A stretch of DNA of 28,286 nucleotides from a virus: positions 1 to 28,286 of IMG/VR virus record IMGVR_UViG_3300018048_000043; one strand, 5' to 3'. Position 1 is the stretch's first letter; every line of letters starts with the position of its first letter. Shown piece by piece: positions 8,653 through 14,546 of the stretch. The translations under genes were made by a program, and so were the position numbers. Under the pieces are notes generated by a model. That model was not told the origin of the DNA. It searched no databases and saw only the letters and a program-made list of their open reading frames with translations.

Positions 8653-9015
8653 TTACTCTGTGTTCTTAGGAGGTAGTATCATGACACCGCCTGATGCCTC
8701 TACCTGAATTTTTTCAGCCTTAATAATCCCCACGCGATCCATAACTTCTTTAGCGGCTTGCATCTTTTCTTTTATACCCAACTCAGTTGGATCTATTAGT
8801 GCTCCAGTCATCGCTACAGCAGCTAGTGGTGCATTACGCGCTAAATACAAATTAGTTTTTTCTATAATCTCATCTTTTAATGAGCTAACAATTTCTGTTG
8901 TCGAATTAGTATCTGAGTACCCAGCAAGCTTTTTGGCAGACAAAACACTACCGTTCGCTTCATCAAAGAGAACGTCTAAAAACTTTTGTTGTTTTTCTGT
9001 TAGCTGTCTAGCCAT
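8653..9015 (-). CDS. terminase small subunit (putative)
   Basis: A 120-aa protein that begins MARQLTEKQQKFLDVLFDEA and continues through SAKKLAGYSDTNSTTEIV, a pattern matching phage small terminase subunits: an N-terminal HTH that recognises phage DNA, then helical oligomerisation segments (ELGIKEKMQAAKEVMDRVGI). The C-terminal VMILPPKNTE resembles the tail that contacts the large subunit. It ends 2 bases before the next gene starts. The family likeness is from memory; no search was run. Confidence 0.75.
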   Translation of the reverse strand: MARQLTEKQQKFLDVLFDEANGSVLSAKKLAGYSDTNSTTEIVSSLKDEIIEKTNLYLARNAPLAAVAMTGALIDPTELGIKEKMQAAKEVMDRVGIIKAEKIQVEASGGVMILPPKNTE

Positions 9016-9016
9016 T

Positions 9017-9271
9017 TTACTTTACCCTTCTATGCGCCCTTGTTTTTTGAGCGATTGTTTTTGGTTGCTTCACAAACTGTTTGCCTGCTTTAGTACCTTT
9101 CCTTTTGGCTCTCGTAGTAGCGGCATACTCTTTTGCCGAAAGACTCTTGATCGCCTTTTCTGGGAGGTATCGCTCCCCTGTTGCTTTTGGACCCTGCGTT
9201 GAAGGCTTGCCGCTCTTCGTGCGCCACTTTTGCTTGGTCCATGCTTTTAAAGACTTTTGGGGTGCCTTCAC
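9017..9271 (-). CDS. small very basic conserved phage protein
   Basis: An 84-aa Lys/Arg-rich protein. The start is a GTG at 9271 whose bases overlap the TGA of the preceding gene (GTGA), so translation is probably coupled. The segment APQKSLKAWTKQKWRTKSGK followed by PSTQGPKATGERYLPEKAIK is a strongly conserved block that I recognise from many marine phage genomes and some giant viruses, without an assigned function. The composition suggests nucleic-acid binding. Its place just before the terminase genes suggests a packaging or internal virion role, which is inference. Confidence 0.75.
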   Translation of the reverse strand: MKAPQKSLKAWTKQKWRTKSGKPSTQGPKATGERYLPEKAIKSLSAKEYAATTRAKRKGTKAGKQFVKQPKTIAQKTRAHRRVK

Positions 9272-9585
9272 GACTTATATCCACCACCCTTCGCTTTATA
9301 CTGCTTTGCGAGCATCTGTGCTTTTCTTGCGCTCCATTGTCCGGGTGCGCCACCTTTTCCACCGGATTTAATTTGGTTGAATAGGTTTTTACGCATACTG
9401 GGTTGTGTATAGTTTCCAGCCGCATTAACTGTACTCCCACCTTTTGCCATATTCACGGAATTGTATGGGCCACTCTTTGCCATGCCACCACCCATCATAT
9501 GCTTCTTGATTTCTTTAGGTGATTTGCCTGCTTTCTTCATTGAGATTGCGACAGCGGCTTGTTGTTTAGGATTTTTGTATGGCAT
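9268..9585 (-). CDS. small basic Gly-rich phage protein with GGGMAK motif
   Basis: A 105-aa protein. The frame is open from a GTG at 9594, but AGGTGG lies 5 bases before the ATG at 9585, so MPYKNPKQQAAVAISMKKAG is the likely start. It has the Gly motifs GGGMAK (32-37) and MAKGG (46-50), then a C-terminal block GGAPGQWSARKAQMLAKQYK (78-97) ending in KGGGYKS. That C-terminal block is conserved among phages with the neighbouring basic gene. No catalytic motif is present and function is unknown. Confidence 0.72.
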   Translation of the reverse strand: MPYKNPKQQAAVAISMKKAGKSPKEIKKHMMGGGMAKSGPYNSVNMAKGGSTVNAAGNYTQPSMRKNLFNQIKSGGKGGAPGQWSARKAQMLAKQYKAKGGGYKS

Positions 9586-9586
9586 C

Positions 9587-9958
9587 TTATCCACCTACAG
9601 GCAAAAAGAATTCTTCTACAGTACAAAAACAATCAATGTGAGGAGATGCCCCGCCACCCGTTGCACTGGGAGTAAAAGAAATATAATCACCGGGTTCTAA
9701 TACAATAAATGCACCAGACCACTGTACATAATCACCTACCACTAAATTCTTACCTGCGATGATCTGGTGAGTCTCTGCATCTTCTGCACGATACCAACTT
9801 ACTTGGATATCGGATGCGTTTGTACCACTGTTGCCAATGTACAATAAAGACATATGAGTGCGGCAGTTATCCGGGCATGTATATAAAGTTACAGCAGTGC
9901 CATCTACCGTAGCATCATCAATGTAGCTTCTAGTTCTGCTAAACTTGGCAATAGTCAT
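9587..9958 (-). CDS. beta-rich phage structural protein, unknown family
   Basis: A 123-aa neutral, beta-rich protein with no long helices. Alternating hydrophobic strands are seen in VDGTAVTLYTCPDNCRTHMS, IGNSGTNASDIQVSWYRAED and LEPGDYISFTPSATGGG. The composition fits a small jelly-roll or head-tail adaptor, unlike its basic neighbours. Its stop (9587-9589) lies just ahead of the ATG of the next gene, with only one base between them. Function is not recognised; a virion component is inferred from fold-like composition and location. Confidence 0.72.
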   Translation of the reverse strand: MTIAKFSRTRSYIDDATVDGTAVTLYTCPDNCRTHMSLLYIGNSGTNASDIQVSWYRAEDAETHQIIAGKNLVVGDYVQWSGAFIVLEPGDYISFTPSATGGGASPHIDCFCTVEEFFLPVGG

Positions 9959-9961
9959 TTA

Positions 9962-10258
9962 TTATTTCTTCTTACTCCCGAGGTGATCTACTACATTACC
10001 GCCTGTAGCGTAGTTATGTTGGTACATCTTATTACCTTTACCGCGGGCCATACCACCATTAGCCATTTTTGCTTTACCTTTAGCTTCAGCAATCTTCTTT
10101 TCAAAAAAGTCTAATGGATCTTTGGCATCAATAGCATCCATCTCAGCACCTGAAGGTGCAGCTTCCATCTGCTCCATAATGTCAGCAGATTTGTATTTAG
10201 CTTGACGAGCTAATATCTTCTCAAGTTCTGAATTAGTTGTTTTAATATCTTCGGCCAT
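9962..10258 (-). CDS. small phage protein with NGGMAR and TGGNVV motifs
   Basis: A 98-aa protein. The N-terminal two thirds are helical and charged (ELEKILARQAKYKSADIMEQ); the C-terminal third is basic and Gly-rich, with NGGMAR at 67-72 and ATGGNVV at 84-90, ending SKKK. A GGAG Shine-Dalgarno sits 5 bases before the ATG. The Gly motifs recur in several neighbouring proteins. Function is unknown. Confidence 0.68.
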   Translation of the reverse strand: MAEDIKTTNSELEKILARQAKYKSADIMEQMEAAPSGAEMDAIDAKDPLDFFEKKIAEAKGKAKMANGGMARGKGNKMYQHNYATGGNVVDHLGSKKK

Positions 10259-10259
10259 G

Positions 10260-10517
10260 TTAGCTCCGTGGATTCTTTTTACGTGCTGTTGCGGTTCTGG
10301 GGAATGAACGGTTAGCTGATGCAGTTTTTACTGCTAGCTTTTTATTGTTCATTGGATTACCTGTTGTGTGATGCACATCTTTGCCATCACCTTTTTTAAC
10401 TTTACCGCCAGCCATCATTTTAGCTCGTGCAGAGTTGCGAGATGCTCTCGCCTTCTTTTGCTTAGGTGTGCTGTGGTAATTAGCGTATTCGCTTTTGTAA
10501 TTGCGTGTAGAAGCCAT
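10260..10517 (-). CDS. small basic protein with HNH-like core
   Basis: An 85-aa very basic protein: MASTRNYKSEYANYHSTPKQ, a Lys/Arg-rich helix, then GDGKDVHHTTGNPMNNKKLA and SANRSFPRT. The DVHH-GNP-NN spacing is reminiscent of the histidine-rich core of HNH nucleases, in which V-H-H and N-x-x-N form the beta-beta-alpha metal site, but no zinc-binding Cys pairs are present. This conserved block is familiar from marine phages without assigned function. The ATG at 10517 overlaps the stop of the upstream gene (TAATG). Confidence 0.7.
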   Translation of the reverse strand: MASTRNYKSEYANYHSTPKQKKARASRNSARAKMMAGGKVKKGDGKDVHHTTGNPMNNKKLAVKTASANRSFPRTATARKKNPRS

Positions 10518-10975
10518 TAGCTACGTGACATCCGATTAGGTTTTACAGATGCTCCGCAGTTAGCCATGCCACCTCTGTTAAGCCTTGTTTCGCTAACTAC
10601 GCGACGGTTCTCTTTAATGGTTTGACCACCTTTTGGTGACTTCGGTTTTGATTTCTTTTTGTTTTGTTCGTCAGCGTATGCTTTTCGTTGGGTAACTTCT
10701 GCTTTACCGTCGCCCCTTCCACCAAAGACTTCATTTAATACAGCAACGCCAACCGCACCCTGCGTCAATCCCTTGGCATATTTTTTTAAGTTTGTTCTTT
10801 GTACAGATCTTTGTTTTTGACTTAATCCCGCAGTGCTTTCTGCAGCGGGGTCTAGCTTTTTAACATATGTTTCGTATGCATCTTTCGCTCTTTGCACAGC
10901 CGCTTTGCCAAACTTTGTTTTAGCAGCAGCTTCACCTGCTTTTACTATTAAACGTGCAACTGGTAGTAGACTCAT
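10517..10975 (-). CDS. basic phage protein with C-terminal RGGMANCGASV motif
   Basis: A 152-aa protein: an Ala/Lys-rich helical N-terminus (ARLIVKAGEAAAKTKFGKAA), a central Gly-rich turn (FGGRGDG, 84-90) and a Lys-rich linker. The C-terminus carries RGGMANCG (134-141) and GASVKPNRMSRS. This terminal motif recurs in marine phage proteins of unknown role. The Shine-Dalgarno is weak. Membership in the leftward operon of small basic proteins is clear from spacing and overlap. Confidence 0.68.
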   Translation of the reverse strand: MSLLPVARLIVKAGEAAAKTKFGKAAVQRAKDAYETYVKKLDPAAESTAGLSQKQRSVQRTNLKKYAKGLTQGAVGVAVLNEVFGGRGDGKAEVTQRKAYADEQNKKKSKPKSPKGGQTIKENRRVVSETRLNRGGMANCGASVKPNRMSRS

Positions 10976-10983
10976 AATTTATA

Positions 10984-11268
10984 TCACCATTTCTTGCATG
11001 ACCAGTATCTGGCCGAAAATTTATCTGTTGCGGTATCGCAGTTGTGCCGCGCGCGAAACGACTTACGTCGTTCGGGATTGTCTTTCTTGATTTCCATATT
11101 CGGATCACCGAATCTGACTAACTTAATCTGGTCACCTTTCTTCGCTAATACTGCGAACTTCTTTGATCCACCCGACGTGCGCTTAGGTTTATTGAAACCC
11201 GCAAATGTCTCACCACGGTATTTAATACGGCCTGATGGTAAACGCTCTACATCTTTAGTTGTTGCCAT
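10984..11268 (-). CDS. conserved small phage protein (GDPNMEIKKD / RYWSCKKW family)
   Basis: A 94-aa basic protein. The C-terminal half matches a very widely conserved small-protein pattern: FGDPNMEIKKDNPERRKSFR then ARHNCDTATDKFSARYWSCK and a final KW. Two conserved Cys and one His could bind a metal. The family occurs in many unrelated phages and has no established function known to me. It overlaps the upstream 71-aa gene by 14 bases, so the two are probably coupled. Confidence 0.78.
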   Translation of the reverse strand: MATTKDVERLPSGRIKYRGETFAGFNKPKRTSGGSKKFAVLAKKGDQIKLVRFGDPNMEIKKDNPERRKSFRARHNCDTATDKFSARYWSCKKW

Positions 11269-11470
11269 TGGTATCTGTCCAACCTGCGAGTCTCATGTAC
11301 TCTTCTGCCTGCTCCAGTGAAATATCAACGTCAAACCGGACCTCTAATGCGGTACGAACGAAGAATACATCCGAATGAGGAACGTACAAACCTTCCAGGG
11401 ATCTACCATTCTCTAGAAAATCATATACTTGTTCTAATAAACCCTCATGTGTAGGGTACGGATTCTTCAT
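11255..11470 (-). CDS. first gene of leftward operon, small acidic protein
   Basis: A 71-aa acidic protein (MKNPYPTHEGLLEQVYDFLE; later LEQAEEYMRLAGWTDTNGNN), probably helical. No Shine-Dalgarno is visible before the ATG at 11470, unlike most genes here. It is the first gene downstream of the leftward promoter candidate, with a leader of about 180 bases. Family and function are not recognised. Confidence 0.62.
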   Translation of the reverse strand: MKNPYPTHEGLLEQVYDFLENGRSLEGLYVPHSDVFFVRTALEVRFDVDISLEQAEEYMRLAGWTDTNGNN

Positions 11471-11484
11471 AGTTGTATTTATAG

Positions 11485-11498
11485 TGACAAAAATGTCA
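11485..11498. promoter_or_regulatory. TGACA-AAAA-TGTCA palindrome
   Basis: A perfect inverted repeat of 5-base arms with a 4-base spacer, 14 bases upstream of the first leftward gene. The minus strand reads TTGACA over its inner part. Possible operator; no repressor is encoded in this window. Confidence 0.4.
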
Positions 11499-11655
11499 AG
11501 ACTTTTGTTATGGACGTACAGAATAGTACAAATATAAGTGATTATAGGTAGTACATATAATATGTTTCATTTAAGTTAGCATTTGTAAGTGACTTTTACA
11601 AGAATTTTCTGATTATTTGTCAATGTAACACATTATATGTAAGCCTTCGGCTACA

Positions 11656-11683
11656 GTTATACTGTTTTCAAAAAGTATGTCAA
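11656..11683 (-). promoter_or_regulatory. sigma70-type leftward promoter
   Basis: On the minus strand TTGACA (11683-11678), a 16-base spacer and TATAAC (11661-11656), so -35 matches 6/6 and -10 matches 5/6. The -10 lies inside the palindrome ACAGTTATACTGT (11653-11665). It points toward the virion operon, with a predicted start near 11649. Two more TTGACA copies (11623-11618, 11499-11494) lie downstream with poorer -10 partners. Confidence 0.6.
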
Positions 11684-11704
11684 GCACATTTGATGATCCA
11701 GGGT

Positions 11705-11746
11705 GAATGTGCAGCTGTATGTATATCAATAGGTTACAGCACATTC
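11705..11746. repeat. long inverted repeat, possible operator or hairpin
   Basis: GAATGTGC-AG-CTGTA (11705-11719) is mirrored by TACAGCACATTC (11735-11746). The arms pair over 12 bases with a 2-base bulge, and the AT-rich spacer contains GTATATCAATAGG. It lies just upstream of the leftward promoter candidate. Confidence 0.5.
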
Positions 11747-12136
11747 CAAGAATGTATAAATTTTATGTGTACTGTAAGTGGTTAACACTTTAATTTTCAT
11801 GATCTGTGTATTTCTGTGTATATACGTACTAGGACACCCCCCGTGGCCCTTGCGCCCCCTTTGCCAATCAACATTAAATCACTGTTTTTGCTGGCATTTT
11901 TACATGTTCTCTTTTGATTTCAGACACTTACAAATGTTTGCAAATGGTATGAAATCACTTGCGACACCACAGACCACCGAAAGCATGCGAATTTGTGAGC
12001 ATTGAACGGTGTGAGAGGGTGTGCATCTTTTATACCCACACCCCCTTTACACATGTTCTAAACACCCACCCCCTACTTGCGGTGGTCCATTCGATTTGCT
12101 CCACATGATTTGCTCCGGTTTAGGTGGTCCTTTTGT

Positions 12137-12372
12137 CGTGGTTTCAAAATAATTTTTTCACCCATTTGTAAAACGCTTTTTATCTCGTGATTCAGTGTCG
12201 CATTTTCGATGGTCCAAAACCCCGCTGCCCCGCGCCACACCTGGCTTTCAGGCGATTTTCACACCGTCTTTTTCCAGTGTTTTTTATCGTTGTTTCAGAA
12301 TCGTTTTTTCACCTCTTCCGGATAACGCTTTTTAACCCATGAAAAAAATTATGGAACTATTTCGATTGGTCC
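12137..12372 (+). repeat. two ~80-bp imperfect direct repeats
   Basis: Copy 1 (12137-12215) and copy 2 (12288-12372) share, in order, CGTnGTTTCAnAAT, TTTTTTCACC, AACGCTTTTTA, and end in TTCGATGGTCC or TTCGATTGGTCC. The end motif also appears degenerate at 12090-12102. Copy 2 additionally contains the ECF-like -35 element. Duplication of a promoter or origin segment is likely. Confidence 0.65.
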
Positions 12373-12382
12373 TTGTCTAAAC
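12350..12382 (+). promoter_or_regulatory. ECF-sigma-like promoter upstream of methyltransferase
   Basis: TATGGAACT (12350-12358), 15 bases, TGTCTAAAC (12374-12382). GGAACT with GTCTAA about 16 bases apart matches the general form of RpoE/ECF promoters. The predicted transcript would start roughly 50 bases before the methyltransferase ATG. An identical bipartite element with the same spacing is at 14485-14517. Confidence 0.5.
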
Positions 12383-12438
12383 TTTCAACACCGCATGAAA
12401 TCGGTGTCACATTTTCCAAACATTAAGAGGATATGGAA

Positions 12439-13434
12439 ATGCAAAACACAAATAGCAAAACTAACACTTTAAACGTAATCAGCCTTTTCGATGGTCACGG
12501 GTGCGGATGGCAAGCACTCAAAAACAATGGTTTCAATTTGGGTACATGTTGGGGTGTTGAAATTGACAAATACCCTCGCGCCATTTGTCAAAAGAACCAT
12601 CCCGAAGTGATGCATCACGACGACGTTCGCACGTTCTCTTACGCATCCCACGGGTGCGGTCAATCTTTCGATCTGGTTATGGGTGGTTCACCCTGCCAAG
12701 ATCTTTCGGTGGCATCGCCAAATCGTAAAGGCTTGGACGGTGCGCGTTCTGGATTGTTTTGGGAGTTTGTCCGCATCGTTGAGGAATTCCAACCAACGTA
12801 CTTTTTCCTCGAAAACGTCGTGATGAAACAAGATCAGGCGGACCAAATCACTAAAGCACTAGGTGTTGAACCAATTACAATCAACTCCAAAAAGTTTAGC
12901 GCACAAGCACGGACGCGCATGTATTGGACCAACATCCCATTGGACGCATTGCCAGAAAACGATTCACCAATCGTTTTGCAAGATATCTTGGAGGATGGAT
13001 TTGCCACGGATCGCGCTAAGGCTTTATGTATTGACGCGAACTATTTCAAGGGCGGAAATTTGAAGCAATATTTCGAGAAGCACCGTCGCCAATTGGTATT
13101 TAGTGCCGATGGTTTATGCCATGCGGGTGATGCTGATTTGCGAGGTCTGGAGGTGATCCGTCGCGTTTATCATCCTGCAGGAAAAGCACCTACCTTAACC
13201 ACGATGCAAGGCGGACACCGTGAACCAAAAGTGATCACGTCCGAAACAACATGGCGCAAGCTTACACCCATGGAGTGCTTGCGCTTGTCGGGTCTTCCGG
13301 ATGATTATGCGGACGGTGTCACGGTGGAAGACCATCACGGCAAACAACGTCCAATTAGTAATTCACGAGTCTACAAGGCTTGCGGTAATGGTTGGGAGGT
13401 CAACACAATTACTTGGCTATTCCGGAATATCTAG
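12439..13434 (+). CDS. C5-cytosine DNA methyltransferase
   Basis: A 331-aa enzyme transferring a methyl group from S-adenosylmethionine to cytosine C5. Motif I is VISLFDGHGCGW (13-24), the catalytic Pro-Cys loop is GGSPCQDLS (82-90, C86), motif VI is FLENVV (123-128) and motif VIII is QARTRMYW (156-163). A short target-recognition region follows (~190-250), then RKLTPMECLRLSGLPDDY (273-290) and motif X YKACGNGWEV (312-321). An ATG at 12433 is only 2 bases after AAGAGG; the ATG at 12439 is 8 bases after it and is preferred. No restriction enzyme gene lies nearby, so protection of phage DNA from host restriction is the likely role. Confidence 0.95.
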   Translation: MQNTNSKTNTLNVISLFDGHGCGWQALKNNGFNLGTCWGVEIDKYPRAICQKNHPEVMHHDDVRTFSYASHGCGQSFDLVMGGSPCQDLSVASPNRKGLDGARSGLFWEFVRIVEEFQPTYFFLENVVMKQDQADQITKALGVEPITINSKKFSAQARTRMYWTNIPLDALPENDSPIVLQDILEDGFATDRAKALCIDANYFKGGNLKQYFEKHRRQLVFSADGLCHAGDADLRGLEVIRRVYHPAGKAPTLTTMQGGHREPKVITSETTWRKLTPMECLRLSGLPDDYADGVTVEDHHGKQRPISNSRVYKACGNGWEVNTITWLFRNI

Positions 13435-13444
13435 TGTTCTGCTT

Positions 13445-13468
13445 ATGCCCATCCTCTGGGGTGGGCAT
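13445..13468 (+). terminator. strong hairpin between methyltransferase and next gene
   Basis: ATGCCCATCC pairs with GGGTGGGCAT (after a TCTG loop) over 10 bp including one G-U. No T-run follows, so it may be an mRNA processing or stability element or a weak terminator, not a classic intrinsic terminator. Confidence 0.5.
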
Positions 13469-13518
13469 TATCGGAAACACTCCGAACCACGACAAACAAA
13501 CCAAAGAGGAAACTAGTC

Positions 13519-14262
13519 ATGGCACAATCTAAAAAACCAAAAGGATTCGTATTTTATCGCGGACCATCACAATTGGACCCCTTGCGCGAGGTGGTGGGCA
13601 TCATTACGTTTTCATCATCAAACGATAAAACGGGTGACATGGCGACGGTGTGGTATCTACTCGAAGCGATTTCACCCGTACAAGCACAAAAGAACGGCAC
13701 CGACGAAGCGATATGCGGAAAATGCCCGCACCGGAAAGGATCTTGCTACGTTCTCACGTTCCAAGCACCGCTAAACATTTGGAAAAACTACCACGGTGGC
13801 AAGTATCCCACCGCGACGGTGGAAGAGGTGGCGCAATATGTGTCGCTTCACAAGTTAGACGTGCGATTTGGTGGATACGGTGACCCCGCAAGTATCCCAA
13901 CAGATTATACGCGAATCATCGCGGAATCAGCCGACACCATCACTGGTTACACCCACCAATGGATGCACAAAAGCTTCGATCCTGAATTACTCAACTATTG
14001 CATGGCATCCGTGGATAACGAAAAGCAAACCATCCACGTGGCAAAAATGCATCCCACAATCAAACCACGGTACTACCGTGTCAAACGCGAGGACGCGCCA
14101 CTATTAGTGGGTGAAATAGAATGCCCACACTATACGACGAAGATTCAGTGTCGTGCTTGTGGTTTGTGCGATGGTGCGAGGCGCGAGGGTGCTTCAATTG
14201 TCGTCAACATCCATGGCGCAAAATGGAAACAAGACAAATTTGATTTGATCGCAAAAGCTTAA
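13519..14262 (+). CDS. Cys-cluster phage protein of unknown function
   Basis: A 247-aa protein preceded by an AGAGGAAA Shine-Dalgarno. Two Cys clusters are clear: C66-x2-C69-x6-C76-Y and C202-x8-C211-x2-C214-x2-C217. Between them are VRFGGYGDPASIP (115-127), ITGYTHQW (141-148) and NYCMASVDNEK (159-169). I recognise this pattern from a family spread across phages and plasmids with no known function. The Cys and Gly motifs loosely recall phage Gp37/Gp68-type (DUF5131) proteins, suggesting a metal- or iron-sulfur-containing barrel; this is speculative. It shares a transcript with the methyltransferase and ends at a strong terminator. Confidence 0.8.
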   Translation: MAQSKKPKGFVFYRGPSQLDPLREVVGIITFSSSNDKTGDMATVWYLLEAISPVQAQKNGTDEAICGKCPHRKGSCYVLTFQAPLNIWKNYHGGKYPTATVEEVAQYVSLHKLDVRFGGYGDPASIPTDYTRIIAESADTITGYTHQWMHKSFDPELLNYCMASVDNEKQTIHVAKMHPTIKPRYYRVKREDAPLLVGEIECPHYTTKIQCRACGLCDGARREGASIVVNIHGAKWKQDKFDLIAKA

Positions 14263-14280
14263 ACGCGAACCAATCCAAAC

Positions 14281-14310
14281 GGGGTCACTTTTGATTGACC
14301 CCATTTTTTT
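14281..14310 (+). terminator. intrinsic terminator of methyltransferase cassette
   Basis: GGGGTCA (14281-14287) pairs perfectly with TGACCCC (14296-14302) around an 8-base loop and is followed by A and seven Ts. It closes the two-gene cassette 18 bases after its last stop codon. Confidence 0.9.
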
Positions 14311-14546
14311 CTGCTGTTGCTGATCGCTGCGGTACTATCACGTTTGCAGTCAATTTTTGTCTGCACTAGGTACTATCAGCACGGGTCCAGTCAGAATTTG
14401 CAATGGTCACAAACACGGGCCAGGTCTAGTCGCGCCTGCACAAAACCTGGACACATAAAATTTTTTTAATTTTTTTTATTTTTTTATGGAACTTTCAAAC
14501 ACGGGTGCTGTCTAAACCAGTACAAACAAACAAAAAGGAACTGAAC
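14311..14546. other. repeat-bearing intergenic region with long A/T tract, origin or promoter candidate
   Basis: Non-coding. GGTACTATCA occurs at 14331-14340 and 14369-14378, each followed by AGTCA and TTTG. CACGGG occurs at 14380, 14414 and 14500. CCAGGT and ACCTGG form inverted arms (14420-14449). A 30-base tract of almost only T and A spans 14458-14487 and abuts the ECF-like promoter. Iteron-like repeats beside an AT-rich tract are typical of replication origins, but this is inference. Confidence 0.5.
14485..14517 (+). promoter_or_regulatory. ECF-sigma-like promoter of main rightward operon
   Basis: TATGGAACT (14485-14493), 15 bases, TGTCTAAAC (14509-14517), identical in sequence and spacing to the element at 12350-12382. 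The predicted start is about 26 bases before the ATG at 14547. Confidence 0.55.

Larger units (their letters stand above)
11471..12438. promoter_or_regulatory. divergent intergenic control region
   Basis: A ~970-bp stretch without a convincing gene between the leftward virion operon and the rightward genes. It contains palindromes (11485-11498, 11553-11565, 11653-11665, 11705-11746), a sigma70-like leftward promoter (11656-11683), C-rich tracts (11837-11859, 12035-12073), the hairpin arms 12017-12043, tandem GATTTGCTCC copies (12093-12102, 12107-12116), two ~80-bp imperfect direct repeats and a rightward ECF-like promoter. This density of signals suggests a combined promoter, operator and possibly replication-origin region. 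Confidence 0.7.

Noticed and set aside
11778-12005. 75-codon rightward frame in the divergent control region
   Set aside because: No ribosome binding site, odd Cys/Phe/His-rich composition, no family resemblance, and it crosses C-rich and repeat elements; probably chance.
12017-12043. GGGTGTG / CACACCC inverted repeat as a terminator
   Set aside because: No T-run follows and no gene ends nearby; kept only as part of the control region.
12035-12073. C-rich tracts suggesting a G-quadruplex on the minus strand
   Set aside because: Runs of 3, 5, 3 and 5 occur, but the central loop is about 20 bases, too long for a confident call.
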